64,000 nt of DNA from Pseudomonas schmalbachii. Its GTDB lineage: Bacteria; Pseudomonadota; Gammaproteobacteria; Pseudomonadales; Pseudomonadaceae. The DNA lies in the NCBI RefSeq assembly GCF_017589465.1, contig NZ_JAELYA010000009.1:178737-242736 (forward strand). The letters are read 5' to 3'. The translations under genes and the position numbers were made by a program. Below are positions 27,147 through 37,841 of the stretch, one piece after another. The notes beneath the pieces were generated by a model, which was not told where the DNA came from, did no database searches, and saw only the letters and a list, made by a program, of their open reading frames with translations. Each line of letters opens with the position of its first letter. Positions within the stretch are counted from its first letter, which is position 1.

Positions 27147-28051
27147 GCCTGGTACTGGCGGCCTTCGCCGGGGTGATCCTCGATGGCCTGCTCGGTGAGC
27201 CGCGCCGCTGGCATCCGCTGGTGGCTTTCGGCGGCCTGGCGCAGCGCATCGAGCGGCGTTTCAATCGCGGCGGCAACGGCTGGCGCAGCCATGGCGTGAC
27301 GGCCTGGTGCCTGGCGGTGCTGCCGCCGACCCTGCTCGCCCTGCTGCTGGCGCGCCTGCCCTATGTCGGCTGGCTGGTGGAGGTGCTCGCCCTGTACGCC
27401 GCCCTCGGCCTGCGCAGCCTCGGCGAGCATGCCCAGCCGGTGGCACAGGCGCTGCGACTCGGCGATCTGCCGGCGGCGCGGCAGCGGGTCGGCTACATGG
27501 TCAGCCGGCAGACCGCCGAACTGGACAGCGCCGGGGTGGCCCGTGCCGGCACCGAGTCGGTGCTGGAGAACGGCAGCGATGCGGTGTTCGCCGCGCTGTT
27601 CTGGTTCCTCGTCGCCGGCGCGCCGGGCGTGGTGCTGTACCGCCTGAGCAACACGCTGGACGCCATGTGGGGCTATCGCAACGAGCGTTTCGAGCGCTTC
27701 GGCTGGGCCGCGGCGAAGATCGACGATGTCCTCAACTACCTGCCCGCGCGTCTGGTGGCGCTGACCTATGCGCTGCTCGGCAGGACCGCCCTGGCCCTGC
27801 GCTGCTGGCAGCGGCAGGCGCCGCAATGGGACAGCCCGAATGCCGGCCCGGTGATGGCGGCCGGTGCCGGCGCGCTCGGCGTGGCACTGGGCGGCGCGGC
27901 GATCTATCACGGCGAACTGCATGTGCGCCCGGACCTGGGCGAAGGCCCGGCGCCCGGCGCGCGGGATATCGAGCGGGCGCTGAACCTGGTGTATGGCGGC
28001 GTGCTGCTGTGGCTGGCGCTGCTTCTGCCTGGGAGTCTCTACCTTGCTTGA
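27143..28051 (+). CDS. cbiB: Adenosylcobinamide-phosphate synthase, CbiB (CobD in P. denitrificans naming)
   Basis: 302-aa integral inner-membrane protein that attaches the aminopropanol arm to adenosylcobyric acid. Landmarks: [17 protein letters not shown] at the N-terminus, VSRQTAELD with [18 protein letters not shown], and [27 protein letters not shown]. Several hydrophobic segments. Its ATG overlaps the bluB stop, and its end overlaps cobD by 8 bp. Confidence 0.93.
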   Translation: MSLVLAAFAGVILDGLLGEPRRWHPLVAFGGLAQRIERRFNRGGNGWRSHGVTAWCLAVLPPTLLALLLARLPYVGWLVEVLALYAALGLRSLGEHAQPVAQALRLGDLPAARQRVGYMVSRQTAELDSAGVARAGTESVLENGSDAVFAALFWFLVAGAPGVVLYRLSNTLDAMWGYRNERFERFGWAAAKIDDVLNYLPARLVALTYALLGRTALALRCWQRQAPQWDSPNAGPVMAAGAGALGVALGGAAIYHGELHVRPDLGEGPAPGARDIERALNLVYGGVLLWLALLLPGSLYLA

Positions 28052-29024
28052 GCATGGCGGACGTCTGCGCATGGCCGCGCAGCAACATGGCATCGCCCTG
28101 GCCGACTGGCTGGACCTGTCCACCGGCATCGCCCCCTACGGCTGGCCGCTGCCGGCGATCCCGGCGGCAGCCTGGACGCGCCTGCCGGAACTGGACGACG
28201 GCCTGGAAGCGGCGGCCCGCGCCTATTACGGCGCAGCGGCCGTGCTGCCGGTGGCCGGCTCGCAGGCGGCGATCCAGGCTTTGCCGCGGCTGCGGCGCGA
28301 CGCCCGGGTGGGGATCATCTCGCCGGCCTATGCCGAGCACGCCGAGGCTTGGCGCCGCGAGGGCCATCAGCTGTCGGAGATCGGCGAGGAGGCGGTGGAC
28401 GCTGCCCTCGACCATCTCGATGTGCTGCTGCTGATCAATCCGAACAATCCCACTGGCCGGCGCATCGAACCGCAGCGCCTGCTCGACTGGCATGCGCGTC
28501 TGGCCGCGTGCGGCGGCTGGCTGGTGGTGGACGAGGCGTTCGTCGATTGCACCCCGGAGCTCAGTCTGGCGTCTTCCAGCCACTTGCCGGGACTGATCGT
28601 CCTGCGTTCGTTCGGCAAGTTCTTCGGCCTGGCCGGCATCCGCCTGGGCTTCGTACTGGCCGAGCCGTCGCTGCTCGACCGGCTTGCCGAACTGCTCGGC
28701 CCGTGGACGATCAACGGCCCGGCGCGGGCGCTGGCCACGAGCCTCCTGCAGGACGGCGCCGGCCAGCAGCACCAGCGCGAACGCCTGCGGGCCGATGGCC
28801 TGCGTCTGGCCGATCTGCTTGGCCGCCACGGACTCACGCCGACGGGTGGCACCGCGCTGTTCCAACTGGTGCGGCATGAGCAGGCCGCCTCACTCCACGA
28901 ATTCTTCGCCCGCCGCGGCATCCTGCTGCGGCTGTTCGCCAACCCTTCCAGCCTGCGCTTCGGCCTGCCCGGCGACGAGGCCGGCTGGCAGCGCCTGGAG
29001 CAGGCGCTCAAGGAGCACCCATGA
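28044..29024 (+). CDS. cobD: Threonine-phosphate decarboxylase, CobD (CobC in P. denitrificans naming)
   Basis: 326-aa PLP-dependent fold-type I enzyme producing (R)-1-amino-2-propanol phosphate for the nucleotide-loop arm. Landmarks: [13 protein letters not shown] and [15 protein letters not shown] at the N-terminus, [16 protein letters not shown], and the PLP-lysine region [11 protein letters not shown]. The TTG start at 28044 gives the family N-terminus and has GGGAG upstream; it overlaps cbiB by 8 bp. The stop overlaps the cobQ ATG. Confidence 0.91.
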   Translation: MLEHGGRLRMAAQQHGIALADWLDLSTGIAPYGWPLPAIPAAAWTRLPELDDGLEAAARAYYGAAAVLPVAGSQAAIQALPRLRRDARVGIISPAYAEHAEAWRREGHQLSEIGEEAVDAALDHLDVLLLINPNNPTGRRIEPQRLLDWHARLAACGGWLVVDEAFVDCTPELSLASSSHLPGLIVLRSFGKFFGLAGIRLGFVLAEPSLLDRLAELLGPWTINGPARALATSLLQDGAGQQHQRERLRADGLRLADLLGRHGLTPTGGTALFQLVRHEQAASLHEFFARRGILLRLFANPSSLRFGLPGDEAGWQRLEQALKEHP

Positions 29025-30478
29025 CCACCCTGATGGTGCAGGGCACCACGTCCGACGCCGGCAAGAGCACCCTGGTGACCGCCCTGTGCCGCTGGCTCAG
29101 GCGCCAGGGCGTGAGCGTCGCGCCGTTCAAGCCGCAGAACATGGCGCTCAATTCCGCCGTCACCGCCGACGGCGGCGAGATCGGCCGCGCCCAGGCGGTG
29201 CAGGCCCAGGCCGCCGGGCTGGCGCCGCATACCGACATGAACCCGGTGCTGCTCAAGCCCAACAGCGACACCGGCGCCCAGGTGATCATCCACGGCCGCG
29301 CCGTCGGCAACATGGACGCGGTGGTCTACCACGACTACAAGCGCGTCGCCCACGAGGCGGTGCTGCAGTCCCACGCGCGCCTCGCCGCCCGCCATCCGGT
29401 GGTGATGGTGGAAGGCGCCGGCTCGCCCGCCGAGATCAACCTGCGCGCCGGCGACATCGCCAACATGGGCTTCGCCGAGGCGGTGGACTGCCCGGTGATC
29501 CTGATCGCCGACATCGACAAGGGCGGGGTGTTCGCCCATCTGGTCGGCACCCTGGAACTGCTGTCGCCCAGCGAGCAGGCGAGGGTTTGCGGCTTCGTCA
29601 TCAACCGTTTCCGTGGCGACCTCAGCCTGCTGCAACCGGGCCTCGACTGGCTGGAGCAGCGCACCGGCAAGCCGGTGCTCGGCGTGCTGCCGTACCTGAT
29701 GGACTTCCACCTGGAGGCCGAGGACGCCATCGACCAGCGCCAGGCCGGCAAGGACGGCGAACTGCTCAAGGTGGTGGTGCCGGTGCTGCCGCGCATCAGC
29801 AACCACACCGACTTCGACCCGCTGCGCCTGCATCCGCAGGTCGACCTGCGCTTCGTCGGCCCCGGCCAGGCGCTACCGCCGGCCGACCTGGTCATCCTGC
29901 CCGGCTCGAAAAGTGTGCGCGCCGACTTGGCCTTCCTCCGCGAGCAGGGCTGGGACGCGGCGATCCAGCGCCACCTGCGCTATGGCGGCAAGCTGCTGGG
30001 CATCTGCGGCGGGTTGCAGATGCTTGGCACGCGGATCGACGATCCCCACGGCCTGGAAGGCGCGCCCGGCAGCAGCGCCGGCCTCGGCCTGCTGGACTTC
30101 GCCACCGTGCTGGAACCGGAGAAGCAACTGCGCAACGTCCACGGCCGGCTGTGCCTGGAACAGGCGGCGGTGAGCGGCTACGAGATCCATGCCGGGGTGA
30201 CCACGGGCGCCGCGCTGCAACGGCCGGCGGTGACGCTGGAAGATGGACGCCAGGACGGCGCCGTCAGCGGCGACGGACAGGTCATGGGCACCTACCTGCA
30301 CGGTCTTTTCGAGTCGTCGGGCGCTTCGGTGGCTCTGCTGCGCTGGGCCGGCCTGCGCGAGGTGCGGGCGGTGGACTACCACGCCCTGCGCGAGCGCGAT
30401 ATCGAGCGGCTGGCCGATCTGGTCGAGGCGCATCTGGATACCGGCCGGCTGCGCGAACTCTGTGGATTGCGGCCATGA
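29021..30478 (+). CDS. cobQ: Cobyric acid synthase, CobQ
   Basis: 485-aa amidotransferase that amidates the b, d, e and g side chains of adenosylcobyrinic acid a,c-diamide. N-terminal P-loop domain ([20 protein letters not shown]) and [14 protein letters not shown]-terminal glutamine amidotransferase domain with the nucleophile Cys in [10 protein letters not shown] and HGLFES. Length is normal (about 485). ATG overlaps the cobD stop. Confidence 0.94.
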   Translation: MTTLMVQGTTSDAGKSTLVTALCRWLRRQGVSVAPFKPQNMALNSAVTADGGEIGRAQAVQAQAAGLAPHTDMNPVLLKPNSDTGAQVIIHGRAVGNMDAVVYHDYKRVAHEAVLQSHARLAARHPVVMVEGAGSPAEINLRAGDIANMGFAEAVDCPVILIADIDKGGVFAHLVGTLELLSPSEQARVCGFVINRFRGDLSLLQPGLDWLEQRTGKPVLGVLPYLMDFHLEAEDAIDQRQAGKDGELLKVVVPVLPRISNHTDFDPLRLHPQVDLRFVGPGQALPPADLVILPGSKSVRADLAFLREQGWDAAIQRHLRYGGKLLGICGGLQMLGTRIDDPHGLEGAPGSSAGLGLLDFATVLEPEKQLRNVHGRLCLEQAAVSGYEIHAGVTTGAALQRPAVTLEDGRQDGAVSGDGQVMGTYLHGLFESSGASVALLRWAGLREVRAVDYHALRERDIERLADLVEAHLDTGRLRELCGLRP

Positions 30479-31002
30479 ACCGGCTTGAACTGATCCTCGG
30501 CGGCGCCCGTTCCGGCAAGAGCCGGCTGGCCGAACGGCTGGCGGCCGACAGCGGGTTGGCCGTGACCTACATCGCCACCAGCCAGGCGCTGGATGGCGAG
30601 ATGAGCGAGCGCATCGCCGGGCACCGGGCGCGGCGTCCGGCCGACTGGGGGCTGGTCGAGGAACCGGTCGAACTGGCCCGGGTGCTGCGCGAACAGGCGT
30701 GCGCCGAGCGCTGCCTGCTGGTCGACTGCCTGACCCTGTGGCTGACCAATCTGCTGATGCTGGACGACGAGGCACGCCTTTCTAGGGAGCGCGATGACTT
30801 GCTGGAATGCCTGCCCGGGCTGCCGGGGCGGATCATCCTGGTCAGCAACGAAACCGGCCTCGGCGTGGTGCCGCTGGGCGAACTGACTCGCCGCTATGTC
30901 GACGAGGCCGGCTGGCTGCATCAGGCCGTGGCCGAACGCAGCCAGCGGGTGCTGTTCAGCGTCGCCGGCCTGCCGATGGTCCTGAAGGGAGAGAGCCTGT
31001 GA
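30475..31002 (+). CDS. cobU: Adenosylcobinamide kinase/guanylyltransferase, CobU (CobP)
   Basis: 175-aa bifunctional enzyme that phosphorylates adenosylcobinamide and then guanylylates it to AdoCbi-GDP. P-loop [13 protein letters not shown] (about 8-20), the GMP-accepting His region [23 protein letters not shown] and [11 protein letters not shown]. Size is typical. ATG overlaps the cobQ stop. Confidence 0.93.
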   Translation: MNRLELILGGARSGKSRLAERLAADSGLAVTYIATSQALDGEMSERIAGHRARRPADWGLVEEPVELARVLREQACAERCLLVDCLTLWLTNLLMLDDEARLSRERDDLLECLPGLPGRIILVSNETGLGVVPLGELTRRYVDEAGWLHQAVAERSQRVLFSVAGLPMVLKGESL

Positions 31003-32039
31003 ATGATTTCTGGTGGCAGGCCGACTGCCGGCCGCTCGACCGCCAGGCGGCGGCGCAGGCACTGGCGCGCCAGGCCGAACTGACCAAACCGGCTGGCGCC
31101 CTCGGCCAGTTGGAGGAGCTGGCGGTGCGTCTCGCTGCCCAGCAGGGGCGCGTCTGCCCGCAGCTGGAACAGGTGTGGATCGGCATCTTCGCCGGCGATC
31201 ACGGCGTGGTCGCCGAGGGCGTCTCGGCTTATCCACAGGCGGTGACCCGGCAGATGATCGGCAACTTCGCCACCGGAGGCGCGGCGATCAGCGTGCTGGC
31301 GCGCCAGTTGGGGGCGAGCCTGGAAGTGCACAACCTCGGCACGGTCGAACCGGCGGCGGAACTGCCGGGCGTCTGGCAGCACCAGTTGGCGCCGGGTACG
31401 GCCAACTTCACAAGAGAGCCGGCGATGAGCGTCGAACAGTGCCTGGCGGCGCTGCAGGTCGGCCGCATGGTGGCCGGGCGTGCCGCTGGCTGCCAGTTGT
31501 TCATCGGCGGCGAGATGGGCATCGGCAACACCACGGCGGCCAGCGCCCTGGCCTGCGTGCTGCTGGAGAAAGCGCCGGAAGAACTGATCGGCCCCGGCAC
31601 CGGCCTGGACAGCGCCGGCATGGCGCGCAAGGTCCGCGCCGTCGAATCCGCCCTGATGCTGCATGGGCAGGCTGCCGAGCCGCTGGAGTGCCTGCGGCGC
31701 CTGGGCGGCCTGGAAATCGCCGCGCTGGCCGGCGCCTACCTGGGCTGCGCGCAGCAGGGCATCGGCGTGCTGGTCGATGGCTTCATCTGCAGCGTGGCGG
31801 CCCTGCTGGCCGTGCGCCTGAATCCGGATGCGGCCGACTGGCTGCTGTTCAGCCACAGTGGCGCGGAGCCGGGCCATCGCCACGTGCTCGCCGCCCTCGA
31901 CGCGCAACCGCTGCTGCAACTGGGATTGCGCCTGGGCGAGGGCAGCGGCGCGGCGCTGGCGGTGCCGCTGTTGCGGCTGGCCTGCGCGCTGCACGGGCAG
32001 ATGGCGACCTTTGCCGAAGCGGCGGTGCAGGATCGATGA
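30999..32039 (+). CDS. cobT: Nicotinate-nucleotide-dimethylbenzimidazole phosphoribosyltransferase, CobT
   Basis: 346-aa enzyme making alpha-ribazole 5-phosphate from dimethylbenzimidazole and nicotinate mononucleotide. Landmarks: [51 protein letters not shown] and [14 protein letters not shown]. The GTG start at 30999 overlaps the cobU stop and follows AAGGGAGAG. In P. denitrificans naming this is CobU; it is not the CobT chelatase subunit. Confidence 0.93.
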   Translation: MNDFWWQADCRPLDRQAAAQALARQAELTKPAGALGQLEELAVRLAAQQGRVCPQLEQVWIGIFAGDHGVVAEGVSAYPQAVTRQMIGNFATGGAAISVLARQLGASLEVHNLGTVEPAAELPGVWQHQLAPGTANFTREPAMSVEQCLAALQVGRMVAGRAAGCQLFIGGEMGIGNTTAASALACVLLEKAPEELIGPGTGLDSAGMARKVRAVESALMLHGQAAEPLECLRRLGGLEIAALAGAYLGCAQQGIGVLVDGFICSVAALLAVRLNPDAADWLLFSHSGAEPGHRHVLAALDAQPLLQLGLRLGEGSGAALAVPLLRLACALHGQMATFAEAAVQDR

Positions 32040-32626
32040 CCCTGCGGCTGGATTTGTTGCGCCATGGCGAAACCACCGGCGGCAGCGGTTTCCGTGGCAG
32101 CCTCAACGATGCCCTCAGCGAGCGCGGCTGGCAGCAGATGCACGCGGCCGTGGCCGGGCAGGGTGGCTGGGAACTGGTGATCAGCTCGCCGCTGCAGCGT
32201 TGCGCCACCTTCGCCCGGCAACTGGCCGAAGCCCGTGGCTTGCCGCTGCGCATCGAGGCCGATCTGCGCGAACTGCATTTCGGCGACTGGGAAGGCCGCG
32301 ATGCCGCGCAAGTCCACGAGGAAGACAGCGAGGCGCTGGGCCGTTTCTGGAGCGATCCGTTCACTTTCACGCCGCCGAACGCCGAGCCGGTGCGCGACTT
32401 CGCCGCGCGGGTGATGGCGGCGGTCGCCCGTCTGCAGCGGGAGCTGGCCGGCCGACATGTGCTGCTGGTGACCCACGGCGGGGTGATGCGCCTGCTACTG
32501 GCCCGGGCCCGTGGCTTGCCGGCGCAGCAGTTGTTGCAGGTCGAGGTCGCTCATGCCGCGTTGCATGGCCTTGAGGTCGCCGTCGACCTGAGTCTGCGCG
32601 AATGCGTCTGCCCGAGCCGCTGCTGA
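32036..32626 (+). CDS. cobC: Alpha-ribazole phosphatase, CobC (histidine phosphatase family)
   Basis: 196-aa phosphoglycerate-mutase-like phosphatase removing the 5-phosphate in nucleotide-loop assembly. Catalytic [10 protein letters not shown] near the N-terminus (RHGE), [20 protein letters not shown] and [12 protein letters not shown] overlaps the cobT stop; its 3-prime end overlaps cobS by 25 bp. The step it serves could be before or after ribazole transfer. Confidence 0.9.
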   Translation: MTLRLDLLRHGETTGGSGFRGSLNDALSERGWQQMHAAVAGQGGWELVISSPLQRCATFARQLAEARGLPLRIEADLRELHFGDWEGRDAAQVHEEDSEALGRFWSDPFTFTPPNAEPVRDFAARVMAAVARLQRELAGRHVLLVTHGGVMRLLLARARGLPAQQLLQVEVAHAALHGLEVAVDLSLRECVCPSRC

Positions 32627-33339
32627 TCGCCCTGCAGTTCCTCACCCGCCTGCCGGTGAGCCTGCAGGACATGCCGGCGCCGCTGCAGCTGGGGCGTTCG
32701 CTGCTGTGGTATCCGGCGGTCGGCGTGCTGGTCGGTGGGCTGCTGCTGTCGCTGCATATGGCGCTGGCCGGCACACCGGCGCTGCTGCAGGCGGCGCTGC
32801 TGCTGGCGCTGTGGGTCGGCCTGAGCGGCGGACTGCATCTGGATGGACTGGCCGATACGGCGGATGCCTGGATCGGCGGCCATGGCGACCGCGAACGCAC
32901 CCTGGCGATCATGAAGGACCCGCGCAGCGGACCGATCGCCGTGGTCACGCTGGTGCTGCTGCTGTTGCTCAAGTTCGCCGCGCTGGTGGCGCTGCTGCAG
33001 GCCGGGCAGTGGGCCGCGTTGCTGCTGGCGCCGTGGCTGGGACGCGGGCTGCTGCCGCTGCTGTTCCTCACCACGCCGTATGTACGCGCCGGCGGCCTCG
33101 GCCAGGCGCTCAGCGAGCATCTGCCGCGCCGGCAACTGCCCTGGCTGCTGGGCGGCAATGCGCTGGTCATGCTGCTGTTCGGCTGGAGCGGGCTGCTGGC
33201 CATCGGCGGCGCGCTGCTGACTTTCTATCTGCTGCGCCGCGCCTTCGTCGCCCGGCTGGGCGGCACCACCGGCGATACCGCCGGGGCGCTGCTGGAGGTG
33301 GGCGAGTGCGTGGTGCTGGTGGTACTGGCGGTGGCTTGA
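32602..33339 (+). CDS. cobS: Adenosylcobinamide-GDP ribazoletransferase (cobalamin synthase), CobS (CobV)
   Basis: 245-aa polytopic inner-membrane enzyme joining AdoCbi-GDP to alpha-ribazole, the last step of adenosylcobalamin synthesis. Landmarks: [13 protein letters not shown] at the N-terminus, and LSGGLHLDGLADTADAWIGG with the acidic catalytic Asp cluster followed by RTLAIMKDPRSGPIAVV. Last gene of the ten-gene run. Repeats follow before the convergent cobK. Confidence 0.93.
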   Translation: MRLPEPLLIALQFLTRLPVSLQDMPAPLQLGRSLLWYPAVGVLVGGLLLSLHMALAGTPALLQAALLLALWVGLSGGLHLDGLADTADAWIGGHGDRERTLAIMKDPRSGPIAVVTLVLLLLLKFAALVALLQAGQWAALLLAPWLGRGLLPLLFLTTPYVRAGGLGQALSEHLPRRQLPWLLGGNALVMLLFGWSGLLAIGGALLTFYLLRRAFVARLGGTTGDTAGALLEVGECVVLVVLAVA

Positions 33340-33354
33340 GTCGGGGGCGCGCAC

Positions 33355-33628
33355 TTCGTAGGAGATTCAACCGTAGGTTGGGCTTCGCTCCTGTAGGTTG
33401 GGCTGAGGCACGAAGCCCAACGATGGCCGGGCGCTGCACCGTTGGGCTTCACTGCGTTCAGCGCCAACCTACGAGTCCCGGTCGCCCGATGCAGGGACGT
33501 CCAGTCGTAGGGTGGAAATCGCGAAGCATTTCCACCAGATCGTGCCGCTTAGTCCGTAGGTTGGTGCTGAGCTTGCGAAGCCCAACTCGGCGAATGTTGG
33601 GCTTCACTGCGTTCAGCACCAACCTACG
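33355..33628. repeat. Cluster of GTAGG-type palindromic repeats
   Basis: The cobS-cobK gap is packed with repeats: a fragment starting GTAGGTTGGGCTTCGC (33373), a full GTAGGTTGG-family copy at 33392-33473, a different small palindrome CGTAGGGTGGAAATCGCG to TTTCCACC at 33505-33537, and another GTAGGTTGG copy at 33555-33628. The TGGAAA palindrome recurs inverted at 63837-63868. No gene lies here. Confidence 0.85.
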
Positions 33629-33636
33629 AGGGACGT

Positions 33637-34362
33637 TCAGAGCAATGGCTGCAGCGCCTGCCACAGGGATTCGGGGTCGGCGAAGCTGCGCTCCACCTCG
33701 GGCAACTCCGGGCGTGCCAGCAGCAGCACCGGCAGGCCGCGTTCGCGAGCCACCTGCAGCTTGGCTTCGGTGGCGTTGCCGCCGCTGTTCTTGCTGACCA
33801 GCACATCGAAGCCCTCGGCGGCGAACAGCGCGCGTTCGTCTTCCAGCTGGAACGGGCCGCGGGCGGCGATGCAGCGGGCGCGGGGGTGAGCGAGCTGGGC
33901 GTCGAGCAGGCGCAGAGTCCAGAACTGCCCGGCGGGGATTTCATGCAGGTGTTCCAGCGGTTCGCGGCCAAGGGTGAAGAACGGCTTGCGGAAGGGCGCC
34001 AGGGCGTCGCGCAGCGCGGCCCAATCGGCCACCTCGCGCCAGTCGTCGCCGGGGCCGGCCTGCCAGCCGGGGCGGCGCAGGGCCCAGCAGGGGATGCCGG
34101 CGAGGCGCGCGGCTTCCGCCGCATTGGCGCTGATCCGGGCGGCGTAGGGATGGGTGACATCCAGCAGCAGGTCGAAGCCTTCGGCGCGGATGAAACCGGC
34201 CAGGCCCTCGGCGCCGCCGAAGCCGCCGACCCGCACGTGGCAGGCGAGGTCGTCCGGCACCTTGCCCAGCCCGGCCAGGCTGTACAGGTGCTCCGGGCCG
34301 AGGCGCCGGGCCAGGCGCAGGGCGTCGCCGACGCCACCGAGCAGCAGCACGCGGGCACTCAT
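33637..34362 (-). CDS. cobK: Precorrin-6A reductase, CobK
   Basis: 241-aa NADPH-dependent reductase giving precorrin-6B. Landmarks: [14 protein letters not shown] (dinucleotide-binding N-terminus), [18 protein letters not shown], and [20 protein letters not shown], the C-terminal family signature. The ATG at 34362 overlaps the cobL stop (ATGA) and follows GGAAGTG. With cobL it forms the one B12 transcription unit here without its own riboswitch. Confidence 0.93.
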   Translation of the reverse strand: MSARVLLLGGVGDALRLARRLGPEHLYSLAGLGKVPDDLACHVRVGGFGGAEGLAGFIRAEGFDLLLDVTHPYAARISANAAEAARLAGIPCWALRRPGWQAGPGDDWREVADWAALRDALAPFRKPFFTLGREPLEHLHEIPAGQFWTLRLLDAQLAHPRARCIAARGPFQLEDERALFAAEGFDVLVSKNSGGNATEAKLQVARERGLPVLLLARPELPEVERSFADPESLWQALQPLL

Positions 34363-35561
34363 GGCTTGTTCACTTCCAGCAATGTGATCGGCAGGGCGCT
34401 GCGCCAGGTGTCGAAGCCGCCGAGCGGCTGGGCTTGGGCCACGGCGATGCGGATCAGTTCGCCGCCATGCTGTTCGCGGAAGGCCACCAGCGCGGCCTCG
34501 CTCTGCAGGGTCACGGCGTTGGCGACCAGCCGGCCGCCGGGTTTCAGCGCCTGCCAGCACTGTTCCAGCACGCCGGGGACGGTGACGCCGCCGCCGATGA
34601 AGATCGCATCCGGCTGTTCCAGCCCCGACAGCGCCTCGGGCGCATGACCGGCCACCAGTTGCAGTTGGGGAACGCCGAGCCGGTCGCGGTTGTGCGCGAT
34701 CATCTGCTGGCGGCCTTCGTTCGCCTCGATGGCGATGGCCCGGCAGCGCGGATGGCTGCGCAGCCACTCGATGCCGATCGAGCCGCAGCCGGCGCCGACG
34801 TCCCACAGCAGCTCGCCGGGACGCGGCGCCAGGCGGGCGAGGGTGACGGCGCGCACATCGCGCTTGGTCAACTGGCCGTCGTGGCGGTAGGCGTCGTCGG
34901 GCAGGCCGCAGGTCAGCGGCAGCGGTTGGGTACCGGCATCGGCGCGGCATTCCACCGCCAGCAGGTTGAGGGCGGCGGCTTCCGGCAGGTTCCAGCTTGC
35001 GGCCAGGCCATCGACGCGCCGCTCCAGCGGTCCGCCGAGGTGTTCCAGCACGCTCAGGCGGCTGGCGCCGAAGCCACGTTCGCATAGCTGCGCGGCGATG
35101 GCGGCGGGGCTGCTGCCGTCGTTGCACAGGATCAGCAGGCGCTGGCCGTCGTGCAGGTGCAGGTTGAGCGCTGCCAGCGGCCGAGCCACCACAGACAGCA
35201 CGGTCACGTCCTGCAACGGCCAGCCCAGGCGCGCGGCGGCCTGGGAGCAGGAGGAGGGCGCCGGCAGCACCCTCATTTCGGTTTCTTCGACATGCCGCGC
35301 CAGGCTGGCGCCGACGCCGAACAGCATGGGGTCGCCGCTGGCCAGCACGCACAGCGGCGTGCCGCGGCGTTGCAGCACCGGCGCCAGGCTGAACGGGCTG
35401 GGCCAGGCCTCGCGCGTGGCGCGGATGCACGGCGGCAGCAGTTCCAGCTGGCGCGGCGCGCCGACGATATGCCCGGCTGCCAGCAGCGCGCGGCGCGCCG
35501 CCTTGCCCAGTCCGGCGTAGCCGTCTTCGCCGATGCCCACCACCGTCAGCCAGGCTGTCAT
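34359..35561 (-). CDS. cobL: Precorrin-6B C5,15-methyltransferase (decarboxylating), CobL (CbiE-CbiT fusion)
   Basis: 400-aa two-domain methyltransferase converting precorrin-6B to precorrin-8. The N-terminal CbiE-like domain begins [16 protein letters not shown] and includes [11 protein letters not shown]; the C-terminal CbiT-like domain carries the SAM motif [14 protein letters not shown] around residue 260 and IFIGGGV. ATG 35561 follows GAGGAG. It diverges from riboswitch 4; the spacer has TATTAT on this strand (35630-35625) as a possible -10. Confidence 0.93.
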   Translation of the reverse strand: MTAWLTVVGIGEDGYAGLGKAARRALLAAGHIVGAPRQLELLPPCIRATREAWPSPFSLAPVLQRRGTPLCVLASGDPMLFGVGASLARHVEETEMRVLPAPSSCSQAAARLGWPLQDVTVLSVVARPLAALNLHLHDGQRLLILCNDGSSPAAIAAQLCERGFGASRLSVLEHLGGPLERRVDGLAASWNLPEAAALNLLAVECRADAGTQPLPLTCGLPDDAYRHDGQLTKRDVRAVTLARLAPRPGELLWDVGAGCGSIGIEWLRSHPRCRAIAIEANEGRQQMIAHNRDRLGVPQLQLVAGHAPEALSGLEQPDAIFIGGGVTVPGVLEQCWQALKPGGRLVANAVTLQSEAALVAFREQHGGELIRIAVAQAQPLGGFDTWRSALPITLLEVNKP

Positions 35562-35637
35562 GCGTGTCTCCTCGATGCGTTGCAGGCGACGCGCGGGCTT
35601 GGCCAGGCGCCGGAAAAAGCGGGCATAATAGCCGCTT

Positions 35638-35812
35638 CGTCGGTGCCCCAGCGATCTTCCAGACGCTGACATGGGCCGAAGAGGGAACACGGACAAACCG
35701 TGGCTGCCCCCGCAACTGTAAGCAGCGAGTCGCTCCGCACAACGCGCCACTGAGCAATCGGGAAGGCCGCGGAGCAATGCCGACCTGCCAGCCAGGAGAC
35801 CTGCCGACGACG
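35638..35812 (+). promoter_or_regulatory. Cobalamin riboswitch 4 (controls cobG-cobH-cobI-cobJ)
   Basis: Basal stem CGTCGG/CCGACG, GAAGAGGGAACACGG, GGCTGCCCCCGCAACTGTAAGC, CGCCACTG, GGGAAGGCC and the B12 box CAGCCAGGAGACCTGCC. A possible promoter lies just upstream (TTGGCC at 35599, CATAAT at 35624-35629, long 19-bp spacer). The cobG ATG is only about 35 bp beyond, so regulation is probably by sequestering the ribosome site or by a compact terminator. Confidence 0.92.
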
Positions 35813-35847
35813 CAGTCGCGAGTGCCAACATCGGGCGGGGTGTACCG

Positions 35848-37218
35848 ATGCCAAGGAATCCCTTTGGGGTTCCGCTGGTTCGGTCGCCGCGTCGTTGGTT
35901 GTCGGTGACCGCGTTGAAGCACGATCCATCCGTATCGATTCCCTTCTCCCCCAGGCCCTCCGCCTGTCCGGGGCTGTGGCGCGTCGTGTCCGCCCTGGAT
36001 GGCGGCATCTGCCGGGTCAAGCTGCCCGGCGGCCAGCTTTCCAGCGCCCAGGCCCGCGCTGTCGCCGAGGTCGCGCGGATGTGCGCCAGCGGCGTGCTGG
36101 AGCTGACCAACCGCAGCAACCTGCAGATTCGCGGCGTGCGCGCGGAACATCAGGACGAGCTGGTGCGGCACCTGCTGGCCGCCGGTCTCGGCCCCCGCAA
36201 CGCTGCCGCCGACGATGTGCGCAACCTGCTGCTCAGCCCCGCCGCCGGCCGCGACTCGGCTGCGTTGGTGGATGCCCGTCCGCTGGCCGATCAACTGCTC
36301 GCGCTGCTGCAGGACACTCCCGAATTTCACGCCCTGTCCGCCAAGTTCGCCCTGCAGCTGGACGGCGGCGAAACCCTGTCCATGCTCGACCATCCCCATG
36401 ACATCTGGCTCAGCGCCTTGCCCGGCGGTGCGCAGATGGCCTTCGGGCTGGCCGGTTGCCCACGGCGCCAGCCTCTCGGTGTGGTCGATCTGGCCGAGGC
36501 GCCACGACTGGTGGAAGTGCTGCTGCGCCTGTTCCTGCAACTGGCCGGCGAGCACACGCGTATGCGCCAGTTGCTGGTCGATCTGCCGGTGGAAGACTTT
36601 CTCGCTCGCCTGCCATTCGCGCTGGATCGCCGCCAGCCGGTGTTGCCATTGGCGGAGACGACCGCCGGGCCGCTGGGTGTGCATGCTCAGCGCCAATCCG
36701 GACTGGTCATGCTGCTGGCCGGCGCGCCGCTGGGGCGGCTGGAGGCCGTGCAGCTTTGGGCGCTGGCCGATCTGGTCGAGTCCGAGGGCAGTGGCGAGCT
36801 ACGCCTGACGCCCTGGCAGGGCGTGCTGCTGCCGGATATTCCCGTCGCCCGCCAGAGTGCAGCAGCCCAGGCCATGAACGATATCGGCCTGCTGCTGGAT
36901 GCCCGCGCGCCGCTGGCCCGTTTGCTCGCCTGCAGTGGCAGCAGCGGGTGCGCCAGGGCGATGGCGGATACCAAGGGCGACGCCCTGCGCCTGGCCGCTC
37001 ACATGGGCAGCAGCGGGCCGGCGCAGGTGCACCTCTGCGGCTGCCCGCGCTCCTGCGCCGCCGCCCATGTCGCTCCCTTCACCCTGCTGGCCCAGCCCGG
37101 CGGGCGCTACCACCTCTATCGGCGCGAGCCGGGCCAGGCCGGGTTCGGCCGCCTGCTGGCGCCATCCCTCGATATCGACCAAGCCGGCGACTGGCTCGCC
37201 ACAGGAAGTCCCGAATGA
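35848..37218 (+). CDS. cobG: Precorrin-3B synthase, CobG
   Basis: 456-aa O2-dependent monooxygenase of the nitrite/sulfite reductase fold that converts precorrin-3A to 3B before ring contraction. Two ferredoxin-like halves; [17 protein letters not shown] N-terminal block and [12 protein letters not shown]; the Fe-S/siroheme-type cysteines are in LACSGSSGC (about 363-371) and HLCGCPRSC (about 395-403). Start ATG 35848 follows GCGGGGTG; later TTG/GTG codons at 35899-35914 are possible. Its presence confirms the aerobic pathway. Confidence 0.9.
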   Translation: MPRNPFGVPLVRSPRRWLSVTALKHDPSVSIPFSPRPSACPGLWRVVSALDGGICRVKLPGGQLSSAQARAVAEVARMCASGVLELTNRSNLQIRGVRAEHQDELVRHLLAAGLGPRNAAADDVRNLLLSPAAGRDSAALVDARPLADQLLALLQDTPEFHALSAKFALQLDGGETLSMLDHPHDIWLSALPGGAQMAFGLAGCPRRQPLGVVDLAEAPRLVEVLLRLFLQLAGEHTRMRQLLVDLPVEDFLARLPFALDRRQPVLPLAETTAGPLGVHAQRQSGLVMLLAGAPLGRLEAVQLWALADLVESEGSGELRLTPWQGVLLPDIPVARQSAAAQAMNDIGLLLDARAPLARLLACSGSSGCARAMADTKGDALRLAAHMGSSGPAQVHLCGCPRSCAAAHVAPFTLLAQPGGRYHLYRREPGQAGFGRLLAPSLDIDQAGDWLATGSPE

Positions 37219-37841
37219 TCGATTACATCCGCGATGGTCAGGCGATCTATCGCCAGTCCTTCGCCACCATCCGTGCCGAGGCCGATCTCTCGGCCATTCC
37301 CGCCGATCTGGAAAAGCTCGCCGTGCGCCTGATCCACGCCTGCGGCATGGTCGACGTGGTGCAGGACCTGCGCTTCTCGCCGGGTGCCGGCGCCGCCGGG
37401 CGTGCCGCGCTGGCCAATGGCGCGCCGATCCTCTGCGACGCGCGCATGGTGGCCGAGGGCATCACCCGCGCGCGCCTGCCGGCGGACAACCGGGTGATCT
37501 GCACCCTGAACGAGGCGGACGTGCCGCAGCTCGCCCGCGAACTCGGCAACACCCGCTCGGCGGTGGCGCTGGAGCACTGGCGCGAGCATCTGGAAGGCAG
37601 CGTGGTGGTGATCGGCAATGCGCCCACCGCGCTGTTCTACCTGCTGGAAATGCTCGACGCCGGTGCGCCCCGGCCGGCGCTGATCCTCGGCATGCCGGTG
37701 GGTTTCGTCGGCGCGACGGAGTCCAAGGACATGCTCGCCGCCGACAGCCGCGGCGTGCCCTACGTCATCGTGCGCGGCCGGCGTGGCGGCAGCGCCATGG
37801 CCGCGGCGGCGGTCAACGCCCTGGCCACGGAGGTGGAGTGA
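37215..37841 (+). CDS. cobH: Precorrin-8X methylmutase, CobH
   Basis: 208-aa enzyme moving the C11 methyl to C12 to give hydrogenobyrinic acid. Landmarks: [29 protein letters not shown] (catalytic His), [16 protein letters not shown] and [17 protein letters not shown] overlaps the cobG stop (ATGA), and its stop overlaps the cobI start (TGATG). Confidence 0.94.
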   Translation: MIDYIRDGQAIYRQSFATIRAEADLSAIPADLEKLAVRLIHACGMVDVVQDLRFSPGAGAAGRAALANGAPILCDARMVAEGITRARLPADNRVICTLNEADVPQLARELGNTRSAVALEHWREHLEGSVVVIGNAPTALFYLLEMLDAGAPRPALILGMPVGFVGATESKDMLAADSRGVPYVIVRGRRGGSAMAAAAVNALATEVE

